From positions 1 to 51,877 of the forward strand of contig NZ_JAAVIY010000014.1 in NCBI RefSeq assembly GCF_014748335.1: 51,877 nucleotides of DNA, read 5' to 3'. Position 1 is the stretch's first letter, and each line of letters begins with the position of its first letter. Below are positions 16,862-25,859 of the stretch, piece after piece. Origin of the DNA: Flavobacterium selenitireducens. Lineage in GTDB: Bacteria > Bacteroidota > Bacteroidia > Flavobacteriales > Flavobacteriaceae. Below the pieces are notes generated by a model. The model worked only from the letters and a program-made list of their open reading frames with translations. It made no database searches and was not told where the DNA came from. The translations under genes and the position numbers were made by a program.

Positions 16862-17042
16862 ACGACTTGTTCAAAATAGAAAATCCCGCTATATCGCGGG
16901 ATTTTTCGTTTTCATTCAGTCGAGGTTTGTCGTTCGGAGGCTTTACAAAGCATCTTCTGTAGGGACCGCATCCAAGTCGGCGGGGACCACACGAACAAAT
17001 CAGGATTGCAGCAGTAAATAGTAGGGCAATGTTTTTTTTCAT
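16836..17042 (-). CDS. Predicted small cysteine-rich lipoprotein
   Basis: This 68-residue open frame begins with a classic lipoprotein signal: M-K-K-N, a hydrophobic core, and the lipobox L-I-C-S-C followed by [13 protein letters not shown]. The short mature part is rich in Cys, Gly, Pro and Arg. I do not recognise a characterised family, though similar C-G-P-R-R-x-G-C-G-P peptides seem familiar from flavobacterial genomes. The frame runs through the clpX terminator hairpin and 26 bases into clpX before stopping, which is unusual. The true end may have been changed by a frameshift near residue 40. The signal peptide is convincing; the C-terminal half is doubtful. Confidence 0.5.
   Translation of the reverse strand: MKKNIALLFTAAILICSCGPRRLGCGPYRRCFVKPPNDKPRLNENEKSRDIAGFSILNKSFTMLFPVA
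16879..16907 (+). terminator. Terminator after clpX
   Basis: AAATCCCGC (16881-16889) pairs perfectly with GCGGGATTT (16896-16904), followed by T residues. It lies inside the 3' part of the small lipoprotein frame on the other strand. Confidence 0.85.
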
Positions 17043-17230
17043 GCCTAACTAACGCAATATCAAGATGCTTATTTTATTTTCGAAACATTTTTTTTTGAAG
17101 AAAGCTTAGGTTCAGGGACAATGTCGGCAAATGATACAAGTCGAAACCAACGAAATTGCGATGTCGTCGGAAATAGAATCGCTATATGATACGCCGCCAC
17201 CTGTATCCGAATCGGATAAGATGGTTGATG

Positions 17231-18754
17231 TCACGCTGTGGTAAGCTGCATGGACTTCAACTGTTCGAGATAGTCGCGTTGGTTGGAAAGCCGAGGTATT
17301 TTGTGTTGTCCGCCAAGTTTTCCTTGGTCGCGCAGCCAATCGTAGAAAAGTTTAGGCCTGGCGACGTTGAGAATCAAAGGATTTAACGTCATATTGTTGT
17401 AGCGCTTCGCCTCGTAATCGGAATTCAGCGATTGAAGCGCTTTGTCGAGTGCATTTACAAATTCTGAAGAATCAATCGGCGGATTGCGGAATTCCACCAT
17501 CCACTCGTGCGCGCCTTTCTCTTTGCCATCCATAAAAATCGGGGCGACGGTGTAATCGATGACTTCGAGGCCGGTGGCTTCGCATGCTTTGGCCAGCGCG
17601 GCATCCGTATTTTCAACCATCAACTCTTCACCAAAAACATTAATATGGTGTTTGGTGCGTCCGGTAATGCGGATGCGATAAGGGCTAAGCGAAGTAAATC
17701 TGACCGTGTCGCCAATCAGGTAACGCCACAAACCGGAATTTGTCGTGATGACCACGGCGTAATTTTTTCCGGTTTCGACATCAGACAGACGAACCGTTTT
17801 TTGATTTTGAGTTCCAAACGTGTCCATCGGAATAAATTCGTAAAATATGCCGTAATCCAACATCAACAGCAGATCGCTTGAGCCGTTTTGGTCCTGTATC
17901 GCAAAAAATCCCTCGGACGCATTGTAGATCTCGTAATACTTGAAGTCGCTTTTCGGAAGCAGTTTTTTGTATTGGTCGCGGTAAGGCTCGAAACTGACGC
18001 CACCGTGAAAATAGACCTCGAGATTGGGCCAAAGCTCGTGAAGCGTTGTTTTGTTGTTTTCTTCGAGGACGCGGTTCATCAGCACCAAAAGCCAGGAAGG
18101 AACGCCGGCAAAACTTGTGACATTTTCGTTTCGTGTCTCGGCGACAATGGCTGAGAGCTTGCTTTCCCATTCGCTCATGAGCGAGGTTTTGTTGCTTGGC
18201 GTGGAACTGAATTCGGCCCACATCGGCATATTTTCGATCAGTATGGCCGACAGGTCTCCAAAAAACGTATTGTTGTTTTCATAAATCTGGGAACTTCCGC
18301 CAAGGCGAAGGCTCTTCCCAAGGAACAACTGGGAATTTTCGTTGTTATTGAGGTACATGCACAACAAGTCTTTACTGCCTTTGTAGTGACAATCTTCGAG
18401 AGCTTCACTTGAAACGGGAATGAACTTGCTTTTTGCGTTCGTCGTACCGCTTGATTTTGCAAACCACTTGATCGGTGTGTTCCAGAATACGAACTGTTCG
18501 CCCATACGGGTGCGCTCGATCATGGGTTGCAGATCTTCGTAAGTTGAGATAGGAACGCGGTCGCAGAAGGCCTGATAAGATTTTATGGATGAAAAGTCGT
18601 ATTGCCTTCCGACCGCTGTCAGTTCAGCCGCGCGTATCAGGTTCAGCAACAATTCCTCTTGTACCTCATTGGGATATTTGAGGAACAATTCAATCTGGTG
18701 GATGCGCTGTTTGAGTACCCAGGAAGCAATTGAATTGATGATCGGTAGCGGCAT
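17231..18754 (-). CDS. GH3 auxin-responsive promoter family protein (acyl-adenylate-forming)
   Basis: This 507-residue protein matches the bacterial branch of the GH3 family. Visible motifs include F-A-K-S-S-G-T-T-N-A-K-S-K-F-I-P-V near residue 110 (the ATP-binding S-S-G-T loop). Also present are Y-N-A-S-E-G-F-F-A-I-Q, L-W-R-Y-L-I-G-D-T-V-R-F, and the hinge region I-T-G-R-T-K-H-H-I-N-V-F-G-E-E-L. Plant GH3 enzymes adenylate a carboxylic acid and conjugate it to an amino acid; bacterial members are widespread in Bacteroidota and their substrate is not established. It is cytoplasmic with no signal peptide, divergent from the DUF2797 gene, and 190 bases with no evident gene lie downstream. Confidence 0.9.
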   Translation of the reverse strand: MPLPIINSIASWVLKQRIHQIELFLKYPNEVQEELLLNLIRAAELTAVGRQYDFSSIKSYQAFCDRVPISTYEDLQPMIERTRMGEQFVFWNTPIKWFAKSSGTTNAKSKFIPVSSEALEDCHYKGSKDLLCMYLNNNENSQLFLGKSLRLGGSSQIYENNNTFFGDLSAILIENMPMWAEFSSTPSNKTSLMSEWESKLSAIVAETRNENVTSFAGVPSWLLVLMNRVLEENNKTTLHELWPNLEVYFHGGVSFEPYRDQYKKLLPKSDFKYYEIYNASEGFFAIQDQNGSSDLLLMLDYGIFYEFIPMDTFGTQNQKTVRLSDVETGKNYAVVITTNSGLWRYLIGDTVRFTSLSPYRIRITGRTKHHINVFGEELMVENTDAALAKACEATGLEVIDYTVAPIFMDGKEKGAHEWMVEFRNPPIDSSEFVNALDKALQSLNSDYEAKRYNNMTLNPLILNVARPKLFYDWLRDQGKLGGQHKIPRLSNQRDYLEQLKSMQLTTA

Positions 18755-18791
18755 TTGTTCTATATTTACGCACTAAAATACTACTTTTTAC

Positions 18792-19586
18792 ATGCAGTAC
18801 GAAGGCACGCTTTCGAAAATGCCGACTGAAATCGGCGAGCCTATCCAATATTATCTAGTGTTCGAAGACAGTTTCTTGAACGTGAACCAATTGCTTGGCC
18901 GTGAGATGTCGATTAGCTTTAAAGGGTATCAATGCCTGAATTGTTCAAAGCGCAAGAAAATTTTCCGACAAGGATTTTGCTACGATTGTTTCTATTCGAG
19001 TCCTCAGGTAGGCGATTGGATCATGCGTCCCGAACTTAGCACGGCCCATCTTGGAATTGCCGACCGCGATCTCGATTACGAATCCCGCGTGCAACTACAG
19101 CCTCATATCGTTTATTTGGCACTTTCAAGCGAAGTAAAAGTGGGCGTCACGCGCAAAACTCAGGTTCCGACGCGTTGGATCGATCAGGGTGCGTGCGAGG
19201 CGGTTTCTATTTTAGAAGTGCCGAACCGTTATCTCGCCGGGATTACCGAAGTGGAACTTAAAAAGCACTTCGTCGACAAGACCAACTGGCGCAAAATGCT
19301 GCAAAATGAAACGTTGACGCTGGATTTGTTGGAAGAGAAAACGCGCATTTTCGATTTTCTTCCGGATGAGGTAAAGCCATACTTCAATACCGATCTTCAC
19401 GAGCATCTGATCATCAATTATCCGGTTGTGGAACATCCGAAAAAAGTGCATGGCCTCAATCTCGATAAGACCACGTCCTACTCGGGAAAACTTGTCGGAA
19501 TCAAGGGGCAATATTTGATATTCCAGGACGGGACGGTATTTAATGTGCGATCTTTTGAAGGATATGTAGTGAATTTATCGGTTTAG
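18792..19586 (+). CDS. DUF2797 domain-containing protein
   Basis: This 264-residue protein has a zinc-finger-like cluster, C48-x2-C51 ... C63-x2-C66 (C-L-N-C and C-Y-D-C). A segment with H-I-V-Y-L-A-L-S-S-E-V-K-V-G-V-T-R follows, then Q-V-P-T-R-W-I-D-Q-G-A. The V-K-V-G-V-T-R...R-W-I-D-Q-G-A pattern resembles the GIY-YIG-type fold described for DUF2797. The family's function is unknown; the zinc cluster and fold suggest nucleic-acid contact, as an inference only. It is divergent from the GH3 gene with a gap of only 37 bases, and followed by a repeat-rich region. Confidence 0.85.
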   Translation: MQYEGTLSKMPTEIGEPIQYYLVFEDSFLNVNQLLGREMSISFKGYQCLNCSKRKKIFRQGFCYDCFYSSPQVGDWIMRPELSTAHLGIADRDLDYESRVQLQPHIVYLALSSEVKVGVTRKTQVPTRWIDQGACEAVSILEVPNRYLAGITEVELKKHFVDKTNWRKMLQNETLTLDLLEEKTRIFDFLPDEVKPYFNTDLHEHLIINYPVVEHPKKVHGLNLDKTTSYSGKLVGIKGQYLIFQDGTVFNVRSFEGYVVNLSV

Positions 19587-19606
19587 TGGCCGTAGAGTTT
19601 TTTTCT

Positions 19607-19772
19607 GGGAGTTGCGGAAGTTGCGGGAGATGCTAAACTTGCGGAGATGCAGCGGATGGAGTTTCGGAAGTTGCGGGAGATGCTAAACTTGTGGGAGATG
19701 CAGGCGATAGGAAATTCCGAAAGTTACGGAGAGGCTAAACTTGCGGGAGATGCAGGAAACGCAGAGATGCGG
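19607..19772. repeat. Tandem array of degenerate nonamers with a ~52-bp higher-order period
   Basis: The sequence breaks into nine-base words such as GGAAGTTGC, GGGAGATGC and TAAACTTGC. These form about three larger units starting near 19616, 19666 and 19719. Units one and two share 25 identical bases (19616-19640 and 19666-19690). No open reading frame follows the pattern. It fills most of the 310-base gap between the convergent DUF2797 and AsmA genes. Confidence 0.8.
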
Positions 19773-19783
19773 AAAGGCGCGGT

Positions 19784-19817
19784 AAACATAACATATCTTT
19801 TAAGATATGTTATGTTT
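19784..19817. repeat. Perfect AT-rich palindrome (16-bp arms, 2-base loop)
   Basis: AAACATAACATATCTT (19784-19799), TT, then its exact complement AAGATATGTTATGTTT (19802-19817). It lies right after the nonamer array. It could serve as a bidirectional terminator for the two converging genes or as a cruciform or protein-binding site. The T run expected of a terminator is weak. Confidence 0.75.
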
Positions 19818-19896
19818 GTAAAAATAATGCGCTTCAGGAAAATCCGCTTACAGTTTTTCCGTACTATTTCTTAAAAAATTTTCTCGCGAATTGGTG

Positions 19897-22521
19897 TTAA
19901 TTTGCTTTTTTAGGTTCTTCCTTTTTCTTTTTTTTGCCGAATAAATTTATCACGCCCTGAGCGGCATTCTTGATATTGTCGTTCTTAGTGTTCGTTTTCG
20001 GCTTTGTGGTATCGGAAGCGGACTGGTTCTTTTCTTTGTTTTTGTTCAACAAATCCGTCAATGCAGATGTTCCCTGATTGACCAACTTTTCCTTTTGCGC
20101 TTTTACGATTTGGTTGGTAAGGTTCGACATCGCAGATTTCATGTCGGTGGCGATTTTCGGATTGCTGAAGTTGCCCGTCAACAGCGCGGTCACCGGGATA
20201 TTCTCAATCTTGTTCTGTTCGCCCGGAGACAATTTCGCAAGCAGGTTGTTTACCTCTTTCCCAAAATACTTCGCCGGAACGTCGAATTTGACATTGTAAT
20301 TCATCGTTTGGTCGAATCCGTGGGAACCGGCGATATCCACCTTGACATCCTGATATTTCAAAGTGAACGGCTTGAGGTTGACACGTCCGTCAGTAAACGT
20401 AAGGGCCGCCTTAAGATCGTTGAGGTTCAGCTTCTTTAAGTCGATGAAACTCACGCTTTCGTCAAGTTTGTTGAGTAAATTGGAATTTTTCTCGTTTACC
20501 GTCGTAGACAACAGTTGTCCCATGAGATCGCCGTTGATTGTGTTCAACACCGGTGTCATTTCCTTTGCGTCGAGTTTGCCCGAAACGTTGATTTTAGAAT
20601 TGAGCTTACCATTGATCACACCCGCGATAGGCGCAATGCTTTTCATCATCTCAAGTTGTGTGAACGTTTGTTGGATGTCCACCGAGTTCAGTCCAAGATC
20701 GACGTTGAACGTCGGAACGGTCTCTTTCGTAGAAACATTGCCTGTAACAGCTACCATTCCGCCGAAAATATTGGTCTTGACATCCTGGAGTTTGGCCGCC
20801 TGATCCTTGATGATGACTTTCCCCGACACATTTTTCAACACGAGATTGTCGTATAAAACGGTGTTCGCTTTCGCGGACAAAGTGCAATCGAGAAATGCCG
20901 GGATTTTGACGGCTTCTTTCGGTTGTTGGGTTTTCTGTTCCTTTTTAGGATCGGATTCCGTCATGAAATCGGAAACCGCAAATTGATTCGACGACAAATT
21001 GAAATTGCCCTTGAGCGTCTGGTTTTTGAGCAGAAATCCGTAAAAGTTATCGAGCGTTCCCGAGAGTTTCATATCCGTTTTACCCGTCGTGGCATCGAGT
21101 TCCTGGAGATTGATACGCGACGGATTGAACTGCACGATCGCCTTGTTCACATTGATGGCTTTGTTGTCTTCACCTACATATTTGAATCCGGTCAGGGCGA
21201 GGTTTCCGGAATTCTGCATGTTTTGGTACTGGCTGGTTTCCACTGATTTCATGTCGAATTTCGTCTGCACATTCGCATCGAGTATTCCCGAAAGCGGCTT
21301 GTCGAGTTTGACCGGATACGCTTTTGTGAGGTTGGCGAGATTGATCCGGCCGTCGAGTTTTGCGTCCACGAGCGGGTTTTCCGATAGATTTCGCACATTC
21401 GCTTTCGCATTGAACACGTCCTGGTCGATTCGGAACGAAAGCTTGTCGAGATTGACGTACGTATCGTTTATCAGGCCGGTCTCATTGATGATTTTGGTAT
21501 CGATGACGATGTTCTCTACCGATTTCGGCAAATCCGGATATTTGAAAGAGGCGTTATTCGATGCGATGGCAATGTTGAATTTCGGGATCGTCGTGTCGGT
21601 CAACGAACCTTTGGCAAACCCTTCCACCTTAAAATCACCTGTCGTCTGAACATTGGCGAGGCTTCCCGAATAAGCCGACGGAATCAAACCGAGGAAATTC
21701 TGGAATCCTGAAACAGGCGTTTTAAACGTCAGGTCGTATTGTTGGCCATTGTCCAAAAGTTGGATGAAACCGTCGAATTCGAGCGGCAATTTGTTGATTA
21801 AAGCCTTGTTTTTCTTAAACGAATATTTGCTGTTTTCGAGATCGATCCCCAAAATAGCATCGAGATTGAGTTTGACCTTGTTCAGATAATTGACTTTGTC
21901 CATATCGAGTGAAACTACGGTCGACGATTTTGTGTCCAAATCCAGCTTTTTCGCGGTGAAGTCGCCCGTCCCGGAATGGTTAAGGCTATCGAACACTAAT
22001 TTTACCTTCGACCGTTCGTCAAAATATTGAAAGCGGTAATTCTCGATTTTGTATTCTTGCACTTTTAAGGACAGCGGGTCGCTTTCTTTCTTGTCCTTGT
22101 TTTTTTCTTCGGCGTTTTTGATTGCGATGTCGAAATTTCCCAAACCATCTTTGTTGAAGAGAATGTTCACGACGCCATTTTTCGTAGCTATCGACTCGAT
22201 GTTCATACCTTCATTTGCGTCCTTAAACAATTCCTTTACAAACATTTTGAGGTTGACTTCGCCCAGATAGACCAGCGTATCACCGTCGAACGGCGCTTTG
22301 TTGATGATGCTGAGCTTGTCTACGGTAACATTCGCCTGAGGGAAACTTTTGAGCAGGCTCAGGTCGACATCTTCAAAAGCGACTTTCGCATCGACATTTT
22401 TGTTGATGGTCTCGACGATCATCTGTTTGATCTTGTCTTTGAACAGGAAAGGCGTGGCGACTAAAAGCGCAATGAGGACCAGGAGGACGATTCCGGTCCA
22501 TTTGAGGATTTTCTTTACCAT
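19897..22521 (-). CDS. AsmA family protein
   Basis: This 874-residue protein has one N-terminal transmembrane helix (about residues 8-26) and then a long periplasmic region of repeating beta strands. The AsmA start motif is present as A-F-E-D-V-D-L-S-L-L-K-S-F-P-Q-A-N-V-T-V. The AsmA C-terminal-like region has I-K-D-Q-A-A-K-L-Q-D-V-K-T-N-I-F-G-G, G-V-I-N-G-K-L-N-S-K and D-G-R-V-N-L-K-P-F. AsmA/TamB-type proteins are thought to form grooves that bridge the envelope and affect lipid transport and outer-membrane homeostasis. The last 60 residues are Lys/Asn/Glu rich and end in K-K-K-K-E-E-P-K-K. A structured hairpin lies in its 5' leader region. Confidence 0.9.
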   Translation of the reverse strand: MVKKILKWTGIVLLVLIALLVATPFLFKDKIKQMIVETINKNVDAKVAFEDVDLSLLKSFPQANVTVDKLSIINKAPFDGDTLVYLGEVNLKMFVKELFKDANEGMNIESIATKNGVVNILFNKDGLGNFDIAIKNAEEKNKDKKESDPLSLKVQEYKIENYRFQYFDERSKVKLVFDSLNHSGTGDFTAKKLDLDTKSSTVVSLDMDKVNYLNKVKLNLDAILGIDLENSKYSFKKNKALINKLPLEFDGFIQLLDNGQQYDLTFKTPVSGFQNFLGLIPSAYSGSLANVQTTGDFKVEGFAKGSLTDTTIPKFNIAIASNNASFKYPDLPKSVENIVIDTKIINETGLINDTYVNLDKLSFRIDQDVFNAKANVRNLSENPLVDAKLDGRINLANLTKAYPVKLDKPLSGILDANVQTKFDMKSVETSQYQNMQNSGNLALTGFKYVGEDNKAINVNKAIVQFNPSRINLQELDATTGKTDMKLSGTLDNFYGFLLKNQTLKGNFNLSSNQFAVSDFMTESDPKKEQKTQQPKEAVKIPAFLDCTLSAKANTVLYDNLVLKNVSGKVIIKDQAAKLQDVKTNIFGGMVAVTGNVSTKETVPTFNVDLGLNSVDIQQTFTQLEMMKSIAPIAGVINGKLNSKINVSGKLDAKEMTPVLNTINGDLMGQLLSTTVNEKNSNLLNKLDESVSFIDLKKLNLNDLKAALTFTDGRVNLKPFTLKYQDVKVDIAGSHGFDQTMNYNVKFDVPAKYFGKEVNNLLAKLSPGEQNKIENIPVTALLTGNFSNPKIATDMKSAMSNLTNQIVKAQKEKLVNQGTSALTDLLNKNKEKNQSASDTTKPKTNTKNDNIKNAAQGVINLFGKKKKKEEPKKAN

Positions 22522-22549
22522 AACGAGCGAAATTTGGGATAAAAGAGAA

Positions 22550-22574
22550 CTCCCGATACGTCGGGCATCGGGAG
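22550..22574. repeat. GC-rich inverted repeat upstream of the AsmA gene
   Basis: CTCCCGAT (22550-22557) pairs with ATCGGGAG (22567-22574) around a nine-base loop. It lies 29-53 bases before the AsmA start and has no T run, so it is not a standard terminator. The CCCGAT/ATCGGG word recurs in the terminators at 1171 and 48807. The rest of the 263-base gap up to sppA shows no gene. Confidence 0.55.
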
Positions 22575-22784
22575 TAAACTTAGCAGATTTATTTAAATTT
22601 TGCGAAGCGGCGGCGTTATTTTTAAGAACAATTTAATGTGTCGCGCTTTGAAAATACGATCGTCGCGAAATGTTTATTGCGCCGGTGGTCAAATCCTTTA
22701 TTCACCATCTTTTTAGAAATGGCAAATGATAGGAAATGCGCGGAATGTTGAGCTGTCGATACTTTCCATAGCGACTTTCAGCAC

Positions 22785-24542
22785 TTAGTGAATGTCAATC
22801 TTTACGGGAAGCAATGCCTGGACACCTTTGCGCTGCGTCATCCGCTTGGCTGCCTGGAGGATTTCATAATTTTCAGTCCCGAGTTCTTCCTTAATCAATT
22901 GTTCTTTTGACTTCGCGAACGGGAAACCGGCTAGCAAATCGGCGAATTTCTTGTCGTATTCCGGATAGTCCTGTGTGCGATAATCTGTGGTTTTTCCGAG
23001 TTTAGCGGCTTCTTTGATCGCATCGTCCATTCCGCCGATTTTATCCACAAGCCCGATTTTCAACGCTTCGGCTCCTGTCCAAACACGGCCTTGCCCGATA
23101 GAATCCACTTGGGCGACCGTCAATTTCCGGCCTTGAGCCACTTTTGTCGTAAACGTCGTATAAATACGTTCGATCTCGCTTTGTATCGTATTCCTGAAAT
23201 TGTCGTCGAGCGGCACAAACGGGCTGTAACCTGAGGCGTTCGTATGTGTCTTGACCTGTACCGAATTGATTCCGACCTTGTTCGAAAGCTTCGTCAGGTT
23301 AGGCAAAGTTCCAAAAACGCCTATCGAACCCGTAATCGTTCCGTTTTCGGCAAAAATCGTATTGGCGTTGCACGAAATGTAATAGCCGCCTGAGGCCGCA
23401 TAATTCCCCATGGAAACTACGACGGGCTTTGTTTTTTTAGTCAGCTCAAGCTCGCGCCAAATCAAATCCGAAGTCAGCGCACTTCCACCGGGACTGTCCA
23501 CGCGAAGTACGACAGCCTTTACGTTTTCATCTTTTCTCGCTTCCTGGAGCGCGCGCCTGATCGAACCTTCGCCAATATAACCAACGTCTCCTTCGCCACT
23601 CAGGATTTCGCCCTGTGCGTATACGATCGCAATCCGGTCTTTGGCGAAATTAGATGGAGAAGTGGCTACATTTCGGGCATAGTCAAGCAATTTTACCTTG
23701 TTGTACTTTTCATCTTTGTTGACCTTGAGACGTTTGCGGATAGCGTCGTGGTATTCGTCTTCGTATGCGATCCTGTCGACGAGCTTGTTGGCTTTTGCCA
23801 TTTCCGGAGTTCGCGCGCCGAGATTATTGGCGAGTTCGTTGAGTTTTTCGACGGTAACTTTGCGGCTTTGCGATATTTCGGTAACGATTGAGCTCCAAAT
23901 TGAGTTGAGCATCGCCGTCAATTGGGTACGATTGGCCTCGCTCATCTTGTTGTCGAGAAACGGTTCGACGGCGCTTTTGTATTTGCCGTGGCGGATAACT
24001 TCCATCGTGATGCCTGATTTTTCCTGGAAATCCTTGAAATACATAACTTCGGTAGCCAAACCTTTGAAGTCGACTTCTCCTTGCGGATTAAGGTAGATCG
24101 TATCGGCCACAGAATTGAGGTAATATTCTTTTTGCGTGTAGCCGTTTGAATAGGCGACGATGAACTTCCCGGATTTTTTAAAATCAATCAACGCGTCGCG
24201 AAGTGCCTTGGTTTGGGCAATTCCGGTGTTCGTGTTGTCGTTCAGGATGGAGATTCCTTTTATTTTGTCGTCTTTTTTGGCTTCGGAAATCGCATTCAGG
24301 ATGTCGGAAACTCCAATGCTTTTCCCTTCCGAGAACATCGTTACCAAAGGATCGGTATACTTTCCGCCGTAGTCGTTCGAGACGTTTTCCATATCGAAAA
24401 CCAGAACGGAATTGTCGTCGACTTTTACGACGTCGGGATCGCCTCCAAACAACGCGCTGAACAGTATCAACATAAAAAAGGAAAGCATGAAGAACAGGAA
24501 AAGGCCGACAACAGTCGCCATTACGTTTCCAAAAAATTTCAT
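22785..24542 (-). CDS. sppA: Signal peptide peptidase SppA, 67K type
   Basis: This 585-residue membrane-anchored serine protease degrades cleaved signal peptides. One N-terminal transmembrane segment (about residues 8-32) is followed by two tandem S49 domains. The catalytic lysine is K189 in H-G-K-Y-K-S-A-V-E-P-F of the first half, and the nucleophile is S384 in N-Y-A-A-S-G-G-Y-Y-I-S of the second. This split Ser/Lys dyad across two repeats is typical of the long 67K form. The glycine motif V-D-S-P-G-G-S-A is present. It is divergent from the folK fusion gene. A TATCTTTG word on the minus strand at 24639-24632 could be a distant -7 box. Confidence 0.95.
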   Translation of the reverse strand: MKFFGNVMATVVGLFLFFMLSFFMLILFSALFGGDPDVVKVDDNSVLVFDMENVSNDYGGKYTDPLVTMFSEGKSIGVSDILNAISEAKKDDKIKGISILNDNTNTGIAQTKALRDALIDFKKSGKFIVAYSNGYTQKEYYLNSVADTIYLNPQGEVDFKGLATEVMYFKDFQEKSGITMEVIRHGKYKSAVEPFLDNKMSEANRTQLTAMLNSIWSSIVTEISQSRKVTVEKLNELANNLGARTPEMAKANKLVDRIAYEDEYHDAIRKRLKVNKDEKYNKVKLLDYARNVATSPSNFAKDRIAIVYAQGEILSGEGDVGYIGEGSIRRALQEARKDENVKAVVLRVDSPGGSALTSDLIWRELELTKKTKPVVVSMGNYAASGGYYISCNANTIFAENGTITGSIGVFGTLPNLTKLSNKVGINSVQVKTHTNASGYSPFVPLDDNFRNTIQSEIERIYTTFTTKVAQGRKLTVAQVDSIGQGRVWTGAEALKIGLVDKIGGMDDAIKEAAKLGKTTDYRTQDYPEYDKKFADLLAGFPFAKSKEQLIKEELGTENYEILQAAKRMTQRKGVQALLPVKIDIH

Positions 24543-24677
24543 AGGAAGGTTTTTTCGTTAGAAGTCCGGGTAAGGGATTTGTTACAAATCGGTTGCGATT
24601 TAGCGTCCGACAAAATTATCAACAGTTGGCCCAAAGATAAGCCTATTCTGATTTGTTTTATTTATTTTGTGGCGGAT

Positions 24678-25811
24678 ATGAGCAGCGAACATCACGTAGT
24701 TTTGGCCATTGGCAGCAACCAGGGCGATCGATTGGAAAGGGTCAACGCTGCCATTGCGCACATTCACCGTCATATAGGTACGGTCGTGAAGGTTTCAAAG
24801 CTTTATGAAACGCCGGCCTGGGGCTTTGACGCAGACCCTTTTTACAATTGCGCGGTCCTTATCCATACGGGTAAACCGGCTCACGAAATCCTTGACCTGG
24901 CGCTTTTGGCCGAGGAAGCTTTAGGGCGCGTCCGCAACTCTGAATCCGGTTACCAGTCGCGAACCATCGATATTGATGTGATTGCATTTAACGAAGACAT
25001 CATCACGACCGATAAACTTCATGTGCCGCATCCGCTTATGCAGGAGCGACTGTTCGTGTTGCTTCCGATGCGCGATCTCGAGCTCGACTGGCGCCATCCG
25101 ATCTTTCAAAAATACCTTCACGAATTGCTCGATCTGTCGGCCGATAAAAGTGTGTGTAAAGTAATTGGCGAGCTGCATTGGCCTTTAAACGACATCCCGC
25201 TGGACCGCTTCCGATACATCGCCATAGAAGGCAATATTGGCGCCGGGAAGACGACGTTGGCGTGTAAGATCGCCGCCGATTTCAATGCCAAGACCGTTTT
25301 GGAGCGCTTTGCGGATAATCCGTTCTTGCCGAAATTTTACGAAGATCAGGGGCGATATGCGTTTCCGTTGGAAATGTCGTTTCTCGCCGACCGTTACCAA
25401 CAAATCTCCGACGACTTGGCCCAATTTGATTTGTTCAGCGATTTTGTGATTGCCGATTATCACATTTTCAAGTCGTTGATTTTTGCAAAAGTCACGCTTC
25501 AAGAAGACGAATACCGCTTGTATCGCAAGTTGTTCGAAATCATTTACAAGGAAATGCCCAAGCCGGATCTTTACGTGTATTTGTACCAGAACACCGAGCG
25601 TTTGCTTGAGAATATACGAACACGCGGTCGCGGTTACGAGCAGGAGATTCCCGCGAAATACCTCGACAATATCAACCGGGGCTACCTCGATTACATAAAA
25701 TCACAAACCGACCTCAATGTCTTGATCATCGATGTTTCCGATAAGGACTTCGTGAAGAATCAGGAAGACTATGTTTTTATTTTGCAACAAATCCAATCGA
25801 AAATTCCGTAA
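24678..25811 (+). CDS. folK: Bifunctional HPPK (FolK) - deoxynucleoside kinase fusion
   Basis: The protein has 377 residues from ATG 24678; the open frame extends upstream antisense to sppA, but that part has no homology. Residues 1-165 are FolK, which transfers pyrophosphate from ATP to the pterin in folate synthesis. Markers are A-I-G-S-N-Q-G-D, E-T-P-A-W-G, R-T-I-D-I-D-V-I with metal-binding D98 and D100, and V-P-H-P-L-M-Q-E-R-L-F-V. Residues 175-377 are a deoxynucleoside kinase, with P-loop E-G-N-I-G-A-G-K-T (184-192) and arginine-rich lid R-T-R-G-R-G-Y near 315. Such fusions are known from Bacteroidota genomes. No frameshift separates the halves. A 96-bp dispersed repeat follows. Confidence 0.93.
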   Translation: MSSEHHVVLAIGSNQGDRLERVNAAIAHIHRHIGTVVKVSKLYETPAWGFDADPFYNCAVLIHTGKPAHEILDLALLAEEALGRVRNSESGYQSRTIDIDVIAFNEDIITTDKLHVPHPLMQERLFVLLPMRDLELDWRHPIFQKYLHELLDLSADKSVCKVIGELHWPLNDIPLDRFRYIAIEGNIGAGKTTLACKIAADFNAKTVLERFADNPFLPKFYEDQGRYAFPLEMSFLADRYQQISDDLAQFDLFSDFVIADYHIFKSLIFAKVTLQEDEYRLYRKLFEIIYKEMPKPDLYVYLYQNTERLLENIRTRGRGYEQEIPAKYLDNINRGYLDYIKSQTDLNVLIIDVSDKDFVKNQEDYVFILQQIQSKIP

Positions 25812-25859
25812 ATTTTGCTGCAAAAAGGTAAGGTCAATGAATTCGTTGAACGATTCGGA

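Noticed and set aside
17112..17339. 75-residue open frame on the minus strand
   Set aside because: More than half overlaps the 3' end of the GH3 gene in another frame; the rest has no signal, domain or promoter.
19784..19817. Chromosome-dimer (dif) or XerCD-type site, because the arms contain AACATAA / TTATGTT
   Set aside because: The two arm words are separated by 18 bases, not about 6, and the site is a perfect palindrome, unlike dif. There is also no integrase nearby.
24213..24677. N-terminal extension of the folK fusion
   Set aside because: The open frame runs antisense to sppA and has no folate-enzyme features; the FolK domain begins right at ATG 24678.
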